Assembly (NCBI RefSeq): GCF_000153025.1
Contig: NZ_CH672432.1
Span: forward strand, 477,127 to 541,126
From: Marinomonas sp. MED121
Lineage (GTDB): Bacteria > Pseudomonadota > Gammaproteobacteria > Pseudomonadales > Marinomonadaceae
Direction: 5' to 3'
Length of the DNA stretch: 64,000 bases
The position numbers were made by a program, and so were the translations under genes. Below are positions 18,213 through 27,809 of this stretch, piece after piece (the stretch's first letter is position 1; each line of letters opens with the position of its first letter). The notes under the pieces were generated by a model, which had not been told where the DNA came from, did no database searches, and worked only from the letters and a program-made list of their open reading frames with translations.

Positions 18213-18992
18213 TTATACGCGAAGTCCGCCATCCATTTCAATGACACGACCCGTAAAATAATCATTTTCCAATATGTATTGCATTGTATGGGCAATTTCA
18301 TCCACTTCCCCCATACGCCTAAGGGGAACAGCTTTAAGCATTCGCTCAATCGCTTCGGGTTTCATTTGCGCCGTCATATCTGTTGCTATCATGCCAGGCG
18401 CAATACCTGCCACTCGAATATTGTGTCTAGCCAACTCTTTTGCCCAGCTTACCACCATGGTAGCAACACCAGATTTAGTCGCACTGTAATTGGTTTGACC
18501 CGCATTACCCGCGCGTGAAACAGAGGAGATATTAATAATCACGCCAGCATCTGCTTGCTCAGCCATAATACCAGCCGCCTCCCTACCGCATAAAAACGAA
18601 CCCGTTAGATTCACATCAACCACTGACTGCCATTGTTTGAGCGACATTTTGTCAGTTAGCTTGCCATCTTTCACTTTAATCAGCATACCATCACGCATTA
18701 GACCCGCATTATTGATCAAGCCATTTAACTGGCCAAAGTCTTGCCTTATTTGCGAAAAGGTATTTTCGACCTGTAACTCATCAGCGATATCACAAGCATA
18801 ACCTTTAATTGTTAGGTTCTTATCCGCTTGATGTGCTTGCTCCAATAAAGTCTTCGCCATCACCTCTACTGCAGCCTTATCAAGGTCAATAATGGCAAGA
18901 TGTGCACCTAGCTCAACTAAATGAGACGCCATACCAGCACCCAAACCTCTTGCACCGCCAGTAATTGCAAATACCTTTTGATCAAGTTTCAT
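18213..18992 (-). CDS. Short-chain dehydrogenase/reductase (FabG/HADH-like)
   Basis: A 259-residue classical SDR, likely an NAD(P)-dependent 3-hydroxyacyl-CoA or beta-ketoacyl dehydrogenase. Seen are the cofactor motif TGGARGLG at residues 11-18, NNAG near 92-95, catalytic Ser in ISSVSRAGN, YSATK supplying Tyr and Lys near 169-173, and the C-terminal DGG. A good ribosome binding site (AAGGAAG) precedes the ATG. In this operon it may act on 2-methyl-3-hydroxybutyryl-CoA or another branched intermediate, since valine degradation itself is already covered by the neighbours; that role is inference. Confidence 0.85.
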   Translation of the reverse strand: MKLDQKVFAITGGARGLGAGMASHLVELGAHLAIIDLDKAAVEVMAKTLLEQAHQADKNLTIKGYACDIADELQVENTFSQIRQDFGQLNGLINNAGLMRDGMLIKVKDGKLTDKMSLKQWQSVVDVNLTGSFLCGREAAGIMAEQADAGVIINISSVSRAGNAGQTNYSATKSGVATMVVSWAKELARHNIRVAGIAPGMIATDMTAQMKPEAIERMLKAVPLRRMGEVDEIAHTMQYILENDYFTGRVIEMDGGLRV

Positions 18993-19092
18993 ACATCTTC
19001 CTTTATATAAAGCTTAAGACTGAAATAACTTACAAAAATTAAGTTATACACAGGTTCAAGCTTAAATCATGATTATCTTTAAATAGTGAGAT

Positions 19093-19983
19093 TTACTTTT
19101 CCTGATAAAGCTTAATCAGGCTTGAAAAGTCTAAGCTGCCGTTACCTTGTTCTTTATGAAGGTTAAACAACCCTCTAGCAGCACTCCCCATCGGGGTTGG
19201 AGACGAACTAAGCTGGCTCAGATTCATGGCAAGACCAAGATCCTTAAACATCAGGTCCACCATAAAGCCCCCTTGATACTGATTTGAAGAAGGCACATTC
19301 TCCATCACACCAGGAACAGGGTTATAGACTTGTAATGCCCAGTTATTACCTGAGCTCTGCTGCATAATGTCAGAGAGCACCTTGGGGTCTAAACCATTTT
19401 TCATCCCCATATTTAATGTTTCACAAGTCCCCGCCATTAAAATTGCTAACATCATGTTATTACACGCTTTTGCAATTTGGCCTGCCCCATGATCTCCCGC
19501 ATGGAAGATGTTTTTACCCATACACTCCAAAATAGGTAACGCTTTATCAAACTGTGATTTCTCAGCACCCACCATAAAGGCCAAGGTACCGGCTTGCGCA
19601 CCACCTACACCACCAGAAACAGGTGCATCTATAAACTCAATCCCTTTCTCTTTCGCTATGTGTGCAACTGATCGAGCGACATCCGCCTCTATGGTAGAGC
19701 TATCAATCACCAAAGTACCTGAAGAGATATGATCAAATAAAGGAGCCTCTGAGGAGACATACAAACCATGCACATGCTTACCCGCAGGTAGCATGCTAAT
19801 AATAAATTCAGCCCCTTGAATTGCCTCCAGTGCACTATTCACTTTCATACAACCAGCTTGCACAGCTTTATCCAACGCTTCTGTTGATAAGTCGAATGCT
19901 TTTACTTTATGCCCAGCTTTGGCTAAATTGGCAGCCATTGGCCCACCCATGTTGCCAAGCCCTATAAATCCGATATTTGCCAT
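19093..19983 (-). CDS. mmsB: 3-hydroxyisobutyrate dehydrogenase
   Basis: Oxidises 3-hydroxyisobutyrate to methylmalonate semialdehyde in valine catabolism. The 296-residue protein has the NAD-binding start IGFIGLGNMGGPMAANLAKAG, the substrate motif FIDAPVSGGVGGAQAGTLAFMVG near residues 118-140, and the catalytic lysine region GAGQIAKACNNMMLA near 168. It follows the 3-hydroxyisobutyryl-CoA hydrolase gene, which makes its substrate, and its product is used by MmsA at the head of the operon. An AGGAT ribosome binding site precedes the ATG. Confidence 0.95.
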   Translation of the reverse strand: MANIGFIGLGNMGGPMAANLAKAGHKVKAFDLSTEALDKAVQAGCMKVNSALEAIQGAEFIISMLPAGKHVHGLYVSSEAPLFDHISSGTLVIDSSTIEADVARSVAHIAKEKGIEFIDAPVSGGVGGAQAGTLAFMVGAEKSQFDKALPILECMGKNIFHAGDHGAGQIAKACNNMMLAILMAGTCETLNMGMKNGLDPKVLSDIMQQSSGNNWALQVYNPVPGVMENVPSSNQYQGGFMVDLMFKDLGLAMNLSQLSSSPTPMGSAARGLFNLHKEQGNGSLDFSSLIKLYQEK

Positions 19984-20095
19984 GACGTTTATCCTTTAAA
20001 TCATTATTCTTGTTTTAGTAATTTGATCTGCCACTTTCTGCTGGTTAATGCTCAACCTAACCAGTCAGCCAACTTGCTCAATAAGCCTCACCACC

Positions 20096-21202
20096 CTAGA
20101 GGTACCTAAGTGGGTGATCTGCTTTATCCCAGGGAGAGCTTAATAAGTCTTCGATATAAGTATCTTCTACCGCAGCCACAGAGTCATAACGCCACTTTGG
20201 CGCTTTATCCTTATCAATTAATAAGGCACGCACACCTTCTGCGAGCTCTTCATGTCTTGTACATTGCACTGAGACCTCAAGCTCTTGCTGAAACACCTCT
20301 TTTAGCGTCAGGTCAACACTGCGCTCTAACTGAGTTTTAATCAAAACCAAGGATACTGGGCTACCATTTGCAACGGTATTTTGAGCTTTCATCAACCACT
20401 TTTCTTCAGTCTCAATGTTTGCAAGGTCTGTGAGCATGTCGCTTAAAGAATCGTTAGACATTAAGTCTTCAATTAACCCTTGATGAGACATAATTGGGCT
20501 AGGCAAAACATCAAATACAGCGTGTGATTCAACACTCAAACTCGATAGCGTTTTATTAACTGCCTCATGGTGATTAGCTTGCCAATCAGCCAGAAGGAGC
20601 CTCTCTAAAAGTTCAGCTCTTTGGTTTGAATCCAAGGCATAATCCGCCATACCCAACGCCATCGCATCTTTTGCATTAATGCCTGCTGCCGTCAACCCCA
20701 AAAACAAACCGATATTGCCGGGCAGCTTATTAAGGAAATAACTCGCCCCAACATCTGGATAAAGGCCAATACTCACTTCGGGCATAGCAAGATAACTTGT
20801 TTGTGTGACAACCCTATGGCTGGCACCGGCAAACAGCCCCATACCGCCGCCCATCACAAAACCACTTCCCCAACAAATAATCGGCTTAGGGTAAGTATGA
20901 ATTTGGTAATCTAACTGATACTCGCGGGTAAAAAAGTCGGTTGGAAAGGGGCTAATTTCATCTCGCATCATGGCTTCATGTAGCTTGATAATATCGCCGC
21001 CCGCACAAAAAGCCTTCTCACCCTCACTGTCTAATAAAATAGCAACTAGGTTTTTCTTAGACTGCCATGCGTCTAATTTGGCAGAAATGAGATCAATCAT
21101 CTTTAAGGTTAATGCATTCAGTTTTTTTTCTGCGTTCAACCTAATTTCGCCAACAATTTCACCCGAAGCAGTAATATGTTCATGAAAGATTACGCTTGCC
21201 AT
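20096..21202 (-). CDS. 3-hydroxyisobutyryl-CoA hydrolase (enoyl-CoA hydratase/isomerase family)
   Basis: A 368-residue crotonase-fold protein, about 100 residues longer than ordinary enoyl-CoA hydratases, which is diagnostic of 3-hydroxyisobutyryl-CoA hydrolase. It shows the CoA pocket FCAGGDIIKLHE (about 66-77), the oxyanion segment GSGFVMGGGMGLFAGASHRV and the family's MPEVSIGLYPDVGASYFLNKLPG stretch containing the catalytic Glu/Asp. It releases free 3-hydroxyisobutyrate for MmsB. It lies between the enoyl-CoA hydratase and mmsB genes, in pathway order. Confidence 0.92.
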   Translation of the reverse strand: MASVIFHEHITASGEIVGEIRLNAEKKLNALTLKMIDLISAKLDAWQSKKNLVAILLDSEGEKAFCAGGDIIKLHEAMMRDEISPFPTDFFTREYQLDYQIHTYPKPIICWGSGFVMGGGMGLFAGASHRVVTQTSYLAMPEVSIGLYPDVGASYFLNKLPGNIGLFLGLTAAGINAKDAMALGMADYALDSNQRAELLERLLLADWQANHHEAVNKTLSSLSVESHAVFDVLPSPIMSHQGLIEDLMSNDSLSDMLTDLANIETEEKWLMKAQNTVANGSPVSLVLIKTQLERSVDLTLKEVFQQELEVSVQCTRHEELAEGVRALLIDKDKAPKWRYDSVAAVEDTYIEDLLSSPWDKADHPLRYL

Positions 21203-21220
21203 AAATACATCCTTAGCTTG

Positions 21221-22009
21221 TTATTTGTTTTGCCAATTAGGCGCTCTCTTCTCTAAAAAGGCGTTGACCCCTTCCGCTTGATCTTCTGTATCAAATAAAT
21301 CAACAAATAGCTCTCGCTCTAGGATCAAGCCTTGCTGCAATGGCGCTGTTCGCGCATTTTGAATAAGAGATTTACATGCAGCAACAGATGAAGGACTCTG
21401 CTGACCCACTTGCTCAGCAAGCGCAATGGCTTTTTCTAAAGCATCGCCTCTTTCAACAACCTCTTCGACCAAGCCTATTTCGAGCGCTTTATCCGCTTTA
21501 ACTTGCTCACCGCATAAGATCATACGTTTAGCCCAACCTTCACCCACTAACCAAGTCAGGTTTTGTGTCCCACCAGCACAAGGCAGCAAACCCACTTTTG
21601 CTTCTGGTAACGCTAATACCGCTTGCTCTTCAGCAATACGCAAGTCACAAGCTAAAGCAACTTCCAGCCCGCCCCCCATGCTATAGCCATTAATGGCAGC
21701 GATAGAGACGCCTCTAAAGTGGCTTAAAGTTTCAAAAGCCAAACCAAATAAGCGCGCCATCTCACGAGCAGTTTCTTTATTTCCATCAGCAAAGAGCTTC
21801 AAGTCCGCGCCAGCTGAAAAAAACTTATCGCCAGCCCCCGTTAAAACCAAGCTCCAAATTGATTTATCTTGATTCAGCTCTTCAACAATTAACTTAAGTG
21901 CTTTTAGACTGTCAGCAGTCCAAGTATTTGCAGGCAGGTTATTCATGGTGAGGATGGCCACATGGCCTTTTTTCTCAACCAAGACCAAATCTGTATTTAC
22001 CTGTGTCAT
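21221..22009 (-). CDS. Enoyl-CoA hydratase (methacrylyl-CoA hydratase role likely)
   Basis: A 262-residue crotonase-family enzyme expected to hydrate methacrylyl-CoA to 3-hydroxyisobutyryl-CoA in this pathway. Visible are FFSAGADLKLF (CoA/oxyanion loop near 61-71), INGYSMGGGLEVALACDLRIA (about 105-125) and LALPEAKVGLLPCAGGTQNL with one of the catalytic glutamates. An AAGGAG ribosome binding site lies 6 bases before the ATG. It is 18 bases upstream of the hydrolase gene, so the two are probably co-translated. Confidence 0.93.
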   Translation of the reverse strand: MTQVNTDLVLVEKKGHVAILTMNNLPANTWTADSLKALKLIVEELNQDKSIWSLVLTGAGDKFFSAGADLKLFADGNKETAREMARLFGLAFETLSHFRGVSIAAINGYSMGGGLEVALACDLRIAEEQAVLALPEAKVGLLPCAGGTQNLTWLVGEGWAKRMILCGEQVKADKALEIGLVEEVVERGDALEKAIALAEQVGQQSPSSVAACKSLIQNARTAPLQQGLILERELFVDLFDTEDQAEGVNAFLEKRAPNWQNK

Positions 22010-22104
22010 TCTTTACTCCTTCGTCTTGAAACTCTGTCTCTCATAAGCATTTCATCTATCATGATCTAACGACAGAGCCCAAGAATGTTTAATTTATGTT
22101 GAGG

Positions 22105-23259
22105 TTAAAATTCAGAATCCGTATCTGCCAATAAACGACGACCAATAATGACACGCATAATCTCGTTTGTGCCCTCAAGTATTCTGTGCACTCTTGTATC
22201 TCTCACATAACGCTCCATAGGATATTCCTTGATATAGCCATATCCACCAAAGATTTGAAGCGCTTCGTCACAGACTTTAAAACCCACATCGGTCGCAAAG
22301 CGTTTTGCCATAGCACAATAAGTCGTGGCATCTTTATGGCCAAGATCTAGTTTACTCGCGGCCAAACGCACTAGCTGCCTAGCAGCTAAAAGCTCAGTCG
22401 CCATATCTGCCAAACGAAACTGCAGCCCTTGAAAGTCACCAATTTGTTTACCAAACTGCTTTCTTTCTTGCATATAATCACGCGCTTGATTTAACGCTTG
22501 TTGCGCCGTGCCTAAAGAACAAGAAGCAATATTAATACGGCCGCCATCCAGTCCTTTCATCGCCAGTACAAACCCCTCACCCTCTTCGCTTAATAAGTTT
22601 TCAACGGGCACTTTGACATTATCAAAGCTGATCATACGAGTTGGCTGACTATTCCAACCCATCTTGTCTTCTTTTCGGCCATAGCTAATGCCGTCACTGT
22701 GAGCATCTACCACAATCGCAGAGACACCGCGCGCACCAGGGCCACCTGTTCTTGCCATCACCACCAAGACATCCGTACTACCGGCACCAGAAATAAACAC
22801 CTTACTGCCGTTTAAGATGTAATGATCACCCTCTTTTTTAGCCGTTGTTTTTAAAGAAGCCGCATCTGACCCTGCATTTGGTTCAGTCAAACAATAAGAG
22901 CCCAGTGCTTGCGCACTAATCAAAGATTCCGCATATTTTTCAAGCACACTGGGTTTAGCAAAGCTGGTGACCATCCAAGTCACCATATTGTGAATGGTTA
23001 AATAAGCTGTTGTAGACGTACAACCCATAGAAAGACGCTCAAAGATAATACTTGAATCGAGGCGACTTAAACCCAGACCACCAACAGACTCAGGTGAATA
23101 GAGAGAGGCAAAACCCATTTCACCTGCTTTGCGAATGACGTCCACTGGGAAGAATGATTCCTCATCCCATTTTGCGGCATTAGGCTCAAGTTCACTGCGA
23201 GCAAATGCAGTTGCCATATCCGAGAACGCTACCTGATCTTCGTTTAATTCAAAATCCAT
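22105..23259 (-). CDS. Acyl-CoA dehydrogenase (isobutyryl-CoA dehydrogenase role likely)
   Basis: FAD enzyme that should oxidise isobutyryl-CoA to methacrylyl-CoA, passing electrons to ETF. I start it at the ATG at 23259 (MDFELNEDQ), 384 residues, because a GGAGG lies 5 bases upstream; the longer frame begins with a TTG overlapping that site. The acyl-CoA dehydrogenase signatures are present: YCLTEPNAGSDAASLKT (about 125-141), the FAD-contacting middle domain, RKQFGKQIGDFQG, and the C-terminal EILRVI-like EGTNEIMRVIIGRRLL. The catalytic Glu should lie in LQIFGGYGYIKEYPMERYVR. Context with mmsA and mmsB points to valine; other short branched substrates are possible. Confidence 0.93.
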   Translation of the reverse strand: MDFELNEDQVAFSDMATAFARSELEPNAAKWDEESFFPVDVIRKAGEMGFASLYSPESVGGLGLSRLDSSIIFERLSMGCTSTTAYLTIHNMVTWMVTSFAKPSVLEKYAESLISAQALGSYCLTEPNAGSDAASLKTTAKKEGDHYILNGSKVFISGAGSTDVLVVMARTGGPGARGVSAIVVDAHSDGISYGRKEDKMGWNSQPTRMISFDNVKVPVENLLSEEGEGFVLAMKGLDGGRINIASCSLGTAQQALNQARDYMQERKQFGKQIGDFQGLQFRLADMATELLAARQLVRLAASKLDLGHKDATTYCAMAKRFATDVGFKVCDEALQIFGGYGYIKEYPMERYVRDTRVHRILEGTNEIMRVIIGRRLLADTDSEF

Positions 23260-23369
23260 TAAAGCCTCCAAAATAAGCTCAGCACTTTCATCATGCTAAG
23301 CCCTTACATCTATTAGGTTGTTATTGAGGTGAGCTAGTCCCTATCTAGAAAGCCACCCCAAACTTTTCA

Positions 23370-24863
23370 TTATTTAAGTTGAATTGTCATGTTAGGGCCA
23401 TGTGCAATATCATCTTCAAACCAACGCGCCGTGATGGTTTTAGTTTCCGTATAAAAACGTACCGCCTGTTTACCATAAGCATGTTGATCGCCGTAAAACG
23501 ACTTACGCCAGCCAGTGAATGAGAAGAAAGGCAGTGGCACAGGCACAGGCACATTAACACCCACTTGACCGACTTTGATTTCATGCTGGAATTTACGCGC
23601 AGCCGCGCCTGAGGCGGTAAAGATAGAGGTACCATTGCCATAGGGGTTTTCGTTAATAATTTGAATGGCTTCTTCTAAAGTGTCTGCCTCAATCACTAAC
23701 AATACAGGTCCAAAAATTTCTTCCTGATAAATAGACATGTCACGGCTGACATTAGTAAAGAGTGTCGGCCCTACCCAGTTACCATGTGGAAAACCTTCTA
23801 CTTTATAATCGCGGCCATCCAATAGACACTCAGCACCCGCTTCTATTCCTTCACTGATCAGGCGACACACACGCTCTTTGGCTGCGGGATTAATTAAAGG
23901 GCCATATCCTGCACCTTCATCATCCCAAGCTCCGGGTCTTACTTGAGATAGCGCATCTCTCAACTCAGGTACCCACTGGCGAGACTCACCAACAAAGACA
24001 GCAACAGAAATGGCCATGCAACGTTGACCACCAGCACCCACTGAAGCACCTAATAAGTTATTAATAACCTGCTGCTTTTGTGCATCTGGCATGATCACCA
24101 TATGATTTTTAGCTCCGGCAAAGGCTTGCACACGCTTCATATGATCGGTGCCCGTTTTGTAGATATGCTCAGCAACAGGCACGGAGCCTACAAACGAAAT
24201 AGCATGTACCTCAGGGTGAACTAATAACTGATTCACCACCTCTTTAGTACCGTGTACGATTTGTAATAGACCTTCAGGCGCACCCGCTTCGATAAAGAGT
24301 TCTGCTAAACGCATTGGCGTTAATGGATCTTGCTCGGAAGGTTTTAAAACAAAGGCGTTACCGCAGGCAATGGCCATAGGGAACATCCAAAGCGGAATCA
24401 TGGCAGGGAAGTTAAACGGGGTAATACCTAAACAGACACCAAGAGGCTGGGTGTAACTGTAACAATCAATTTTACGGGCAACATTTTCAACCGTTTCACC
24501 CATACTTAGTGCGGCAATATTGCATGCTTGCTCAACCACTTCAATACCACGCCAAACATCACCTTTTGCATCTTCAAAGGTTTTACCGGTTTCTTTACTT
24601 AAAATAGTGGCAAGTTCATCGTGATGATCTTTTAACAAAGCCTGGTAACGCAACATAAGACGTGCCCTATCTGATACCGGCACCTCTTTCCATGTTTCAA
24701 ATGCTAATTGCGCACTCGCAACGGCCTGCTCGACTTCCTGCTCGGTGGCGCAAGGAACACTGGCAATGACATTTTGAGTCGCGGGATCCGTTACATCAAT
24801 CCAGTTTTGAGAGGCGCTTTGCACCATTTCACCATTAATTAGCATAGGAACTTTATGTGTCAT
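23370..24863 (-). CDS. mmsA: Methylmalonate-semialdehyde dehydrogenase (CoA-acylating)
   Basis: Converts methylmalonate semialdehyde (and malonate semialdehyde) to propionyl-CoA (acetyl-CoA) with CoA and NAD. The ATG at 24863 is preferred over one two codons earlier because AAGGAG then sits 8 bases upstream; the product is 497 residues. It shows [16 protein letters not shown], the NAD region [13 protein letters not shown], the catalytic cysteine in [11 protein letters not shown] (near 285) and the family's [12 protein letters not shown]. First gene of the operon, divergent from the AraC regulator at 25102. Its propionyl-CoA product feeds the methylcitrate cluster at the right end of the window. 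Confidence 0.96.
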   Translation of the reverse strand: MTHKVPMLINGEMVQSASQNWIDVTDPATQNVIASVPCATEQEVEQAVASAQLAFETWKEVPVSDRARLMLRYQALLKDHHDELATILSKETGKTFEDAKGDVWRGIEVVEQACNIAALSMGETVENVARKIDCYSYTQPLGVCLGITPFNFPAMIPLWMFPMAIACGNAFVLKPSEQDPLTPMRLAELFIEAGAPEGLLQIVHGTKEVVNQLLVHPEVHAISFVGSVPVAEHIYKTGTDHMKRVQAFAGAKNHMVIMPDAQKQQVINNLLGASVGAGGQRCMAISVAVFVGESRQWVPELRDALSQVRPGAWDDEGAGYGPLINPAAKERVCRLISEGIEAGAECLLDGRDYKVEGFPHGNWVGPTLFTNVSRDMSIYQEEIFGPVLLVIEADTLEEAIQIINENPYGNGTSIFTASGAAARKFQHEIKVGQVGVNVPVPVPLPFFSFTGWRKSFYGDQHAYGKQAVRFYTETKTITARWFEDDIAHGPNMTIQLK

Positions 24864-24888
24864 AACCATTTCTCCTTGGGTTTAGAGA

Positions 24889-24950
24889 TTACGTTAATGA
24901 GACAATTTGCCTTGTAAGCAAATCATTACCTTTACGTTAACGTTAATCTC
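24889..24950. promoter_or_regulatory. Candidate operator repeats between mmsA and mmsR-like gene
   Basis: The 230-bp divergent gap holds TTACGTTAATGAGA (24889-24902) and TTACGTTAACGTTAATCTC (24932-24950). They share TTACGTTAA as a direct repeat, and the second also contains the palindrome TTAACGTTAA. A related AAGGTTAACTTT occurs at 25063-25074 near the regulator start. These are plausible sites for the divergently encoded AraC protein; no binding evidence is available. Confidence 0.45.
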
Positions 24951-25101
24951 ATATTTATTATTTTTCAACAGAAATATGTTTTACCACGTAAACATCTATT
25001 TCAGGATTGATAAAGTTGCTTTATTAATGGACTATATTGCTGCCCTTAATATTGCTTTACCTTAAGGTTAACTTTATAAATTATTGTTCGAGAATCCTTA
25101 G

Positions 25102-25989
25102 ATGAGTCGCACTTCAAACTGGCCAATCCCTAATGACAGTGTTCGTTTCCTATTACCAAGGCCCGTAATTAATAGCCTTAAAGAAAACCCTATTGGAAAA
25201 ACCTTACACCCAGTTGCAATGGGGTTTTACAAAAAAGCACAGGGTCATACCATGTCTAGGCTAGATCATGATGATTATTTATTAATATATTGCGTTGCGG
25301 GCGAAGGTTTATTAAAACTTAATAAGAAAAGCATTAGCATCAAGGCGGGGGACTTCTTAATACTGCCCAAAACACTTTCACATGAGTATAGCGCCAAGAA
25401 AAAATCGCCTTGGAGCATTTACTGGGTTCACTGTGATGGCACACTCGCTAGGGAATACCTTGACGAAATTATCACTCAATCCCAAAGCAATATATTATCC
25501 ATAGGTCTACATTCACGACTAATTACCGATTTCGAAGCACTTTTAGACACAAGACTTAACAGCTCACTGTTTGAAAGTTTTCTGCATAGTTGCAGCTTAT
25601 TAAGCCAAATAATCACCCATATCGCCCTCCTCAATAAACAGGTGCAATCTCAATTTGATAAAAGCTTAGATTTAGAGTTGATAAGAAGCTTGATGCTGAC
25701 GCACATCCACCAGCAACTTGATGTAGGGACACTTGCTAATGAAGCCAACTTATCAAAGTTTCACTTTATCAAGCGCTATAAAACACTCACAGGCCGTACA
25801 CCTATTAATGACTTTATCCAGATGAAGATTGAAAGAGCCTGTCACTTATTAGATATCAGTGACAAGGGCATTGCAGAGGTAGGCTGGGAACTTGGCTATG
25901 AAGATGCCTATTACTTTTCACGGGTATTTAACAAGGTAATGGGTATTTCCCCAAGCCAATACCGAACACTTAGATTAGGTCACACTTAG
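25102..25989 (+). CDS. mmsR: AraC-family regulator, MmsR-like
   Basis: A 295-residue transcription factor with an N-terminal cupin sensor (about 40-130, including LLIYCVAGEGLLKLNKKSI and GDFLILPKTLSHEYSA) and a C-terminal double helix-turn-helix (about 195-292, with IAEVGWELGYEDAYYFSRVF and KVMGISPSQYR). It is divergent from mmsA and adjacent to the whole valine operon, the arrangement of mmsR with mmsAB in Pseudomonas. It probably activates the operon in response to a valine-derived metabolite. The symbol rests on context; the ligand is not deducible. Confidence 0.8.
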   Translation: MSRTSNWPIPNDSVRFLLPRPVINSLKENPIGKTLHPVAMGFYKKAQGHTMSRLDHDDYLLIYCVAGEGLLKLNKKSISIKAGDFLILPKTLSHEYSAKKKSPWSIYWVHCDGTLAREYLDEIITQSQSNILSIGLHSRLITDFEALLDTRLNSSLFESFLHSCSLLSQIITHIALLNKQVQSQFDKSLDLELIRSLMLTHIHQQLDVGTLANEANLSKFHFIKRYKTLTGRTPINDFIQMKIERACHLLDISDKGIAEVGWELGYEDAYYFSRVFNKVMGISPSQYRTLRLGHT

Positions 25990-26044
25990 CAACTAAAAGT
26001 TAGGGTTAGCGATCGTTCGAGCAAAGCTTTTTATAACATGTTAT

Positions 26045-26473
26045 TTAAGCATGTGACTTATGGGTTGTTAACTTAATGCTGGTTTCACTTAAAGACACAC
26101 TATCCAACAGCCTAATGGCTTTAATTGTATGATCAAAACTTTCAAGACTCTCAGTCCCTATTTCGACAATAAAGTCCCAACGTCCGTTAGTTGAATGTAC
26201 GGCTAGCACTTCAGGCATCGCTCTTAACCTAACAATCAAGCTATTTGAAGGTTTACCCTCAATTTCAAGCATCATCACAGCCCGAACCGCATGAGGACTT
26301 AATGCCGATTTTAGTTGCACACTAAAACCTGTAATCTCCCCTTCTGCGACTAGACGGTCCAACCTTGTTTTTACAGTTGCCCTAGACACCTTTAAGGCAT
26401 TAGCAAGATCTGCAATCGACATACGTCCATCCAACTGCAACAAGGCCAACATCTTACGGTTTAATTCATCCAC
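26045..26473 (-). CDS. Lrp/AsnC-family transcriptional regulator
   Basis: A 142-residue regulator: N-terminal winged helix (residues 1-60, LDGRMSIADLANALKVSRATVKTRLDRLVAEG) and C-terminal RAM/ligand domain (about 65-135, including VRAVMMLEIEG and STNGRWDFIVEIGTESLESFD). It is divergent from the deacetylase-family gene at 26647 across a 173-bp gap, so it most likely controls that gene, perhaps in response to an amino acid or related amine. It is not in the valine operon although it lies just beyond mmsR. Confidence 0.88.
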   Translation of the reverse strand: MDELNRKMLALLQLDGRMSIADLANALKVSRATVKTRLDRLVAEGEITGFSVQLKSALSPHAVRAVMMLEIEGKPSNSLIVRLRAMPEVLAVHSTNGRWDFIVEIGTESLESFDHTIKAIRLLDSVSLSETSIKLTTHKSHA

Positions 26474-26646
26474 TCTTTAATCCTTAAATAACCCCATTAC
26501 TTAGCAAAATGCACGCCTTCATTAATCTATATGCTAAATCGACTATAAGATTTGTTAAATTATACATCTAATATCTAACACTTTTTAGCTTTAAACTTAT
26601 TATCTCAATTCAGAAATAACTAAAAACAAGAAACTCAAGGCTATCT

Positions 26647-27690
26647 ATGAAAACCATTTATTCTGATAAACATACATTAAGACAAGTTAAAGCCGAAATT
26701 CATAATGGGGAATTAGTCCCGCCATTTGAGTGTAAAGAACGCATTGACTATATATTGAGTGAGTTAGATAAAAGAGGGTTTGATAAGCCCATTTCCGAGC
26801 AAGCTTTTAACCTTGATACCGTTCATAAGGTACACAGCAAAGATTACGTCAGCTTTTTACAAAGCGTTTGGCAAAAGTGGCAAGCAGCCGGACATACCTG
26901 CGATGCGATCCCGAACATTTGGCCTTCACGCTCCATGCCATCTAAAGTCATTCCGAGTAATATTGAAGCACAATTAGGCCATTATGCATTAGCGGCAGAA
27001 ACCGCTATCTCAGCTGGTACATGGCAAGCAGTGAATGCAGCCAAAGATGTCGCTCTAACAGCCGCCGAGCATATTATTCAAGGAGAAAAGAGTGCCTTTG
27101 CCTTATGCCGACCACCTGGTCATCATGCCGCCCATGATCAATTTGGCGGATATTGTTTCTTAAATAATGCCGCGATTGCAGCCCAATACCTTCGTGATAA
27201 TGGATATGCCAAAGTCAGCATTTTAGATGTGGATTATCACCACGGTAATGGTACGCAACAAATTTTCTATCAGCGAAATGACGTACAAACACTGTCCATT
27301 CATGGGGATCCTGATTTCGCTTTCCCTTACTTTTTAGGCTATGCCAATGAAACCGGTGAAAACGAAGGTGAAGGATGTTGCTTTAACTACCCACTTGCTG
27401 CTGGCAGCGATTACACAACATGGGGAAATGCTCTTGAGAAAAGCTTTGAGCAAATCAAACAATTTAATGCTGAAGTCCTTGTCGTATCATTAGGTGTCGA
27501 TACTTTTGAAAATGATCCTATCAGTGCTTTTAAGCTCAAATCCGATGATTTTTATGATTATGGAAAACGCATAGCAAGCCTTGGCCTACCCACTTTATTT
27601 GTGATGGAAGGTGGTTATGCCGTTGAAGAAATTGGCATAAATACCGTTAATGTCTTAGAGGGCTTTAATTCACAAAGACATGCTGTATAG
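26647..27690 (+). CDS. Histone-deacetylase-family amidohydrolase (acetylpolyamine amidohydrolase-like)
   Basis: A 347-residue zinc hydrolase of the arginase/deacetylase fold. The active-site features are visible: CRPPGHHAAHDQFGGYCFLNN (about 157-177) with the two catalytic histidines, DVDYHHGNGTQQIFY (about 196-210) supplying Asp and His zinc ligands, and LGVDTFENDPISAFKL with the further Asp. The closing MEGGYAVEEIG supplies the usual Gly-Gly-Tyr. Members remove acetyl groups from acetylated polyamines or related amides. The divergent Lrp-type regulator suggests an amine or amino-acid link; the substrate is unknown. Confidence 0.88.
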   Translation: MKTIYSDKHTLRQVKAEIHNGELVPPFECKERIDYILSELDKRGFDKPISEQAFNLDTVHKVHSKDYVSFLQSVWQKWQAAGHTCDAIPNIWPSRSMPSKVIPSNIEAQLGHYALAAETAISAGTWQAVNAAKDVALTAAEHIIQGEKSAFALCRPPGHHAAHDQFGGYCFLNNAAIAAQYLRDNGYAKVSILDVDYHHGNGTQQIFYQRNDVQTLSIHGDPDFAFPYFLGYANETGENEGEGCCFNYPLAAGSDYTTWGNALEKSFEQIKQFNAEVLVVSLGVDTFENDPISAFKLKSDDFYDYGKRIASLGLPTLFVMEGGYAVEEIGINTVNVLEGFNSQRHAV

Positions 27691-27740
27691 GCAAAAAGAG
27701 TCGCCACTAAAAAGCAAAGTAGCCTCATGTCTAAAACTCG

Positions 27741-27790
27741 GTTAGTATGCGCGGCATACGGATTAAGCCAACTTAATCCGTTTCTAACGA
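27741..27790 (+). terminator. Hairpin after the deacetylase-family gene
   Basis: CGGATTAAG (27759-27767) and CTTAATCCG (27772-27780) form a perfect 9-bp stem with a four-base loop, followed by TTTCTAAC; outer arms GTTAG (27741-27745) and CTAAC (27784-27788) extend the symmetry. It lies 50 bases past the gene stop and 30 bases before the next start. The T-tract is short, so it is a weak terminator or a leader hairpin of the next gene. Confidence 0.5.
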
Positions 27791-27809
27791 GCAACTTGAG
27801 TCAGAATAC

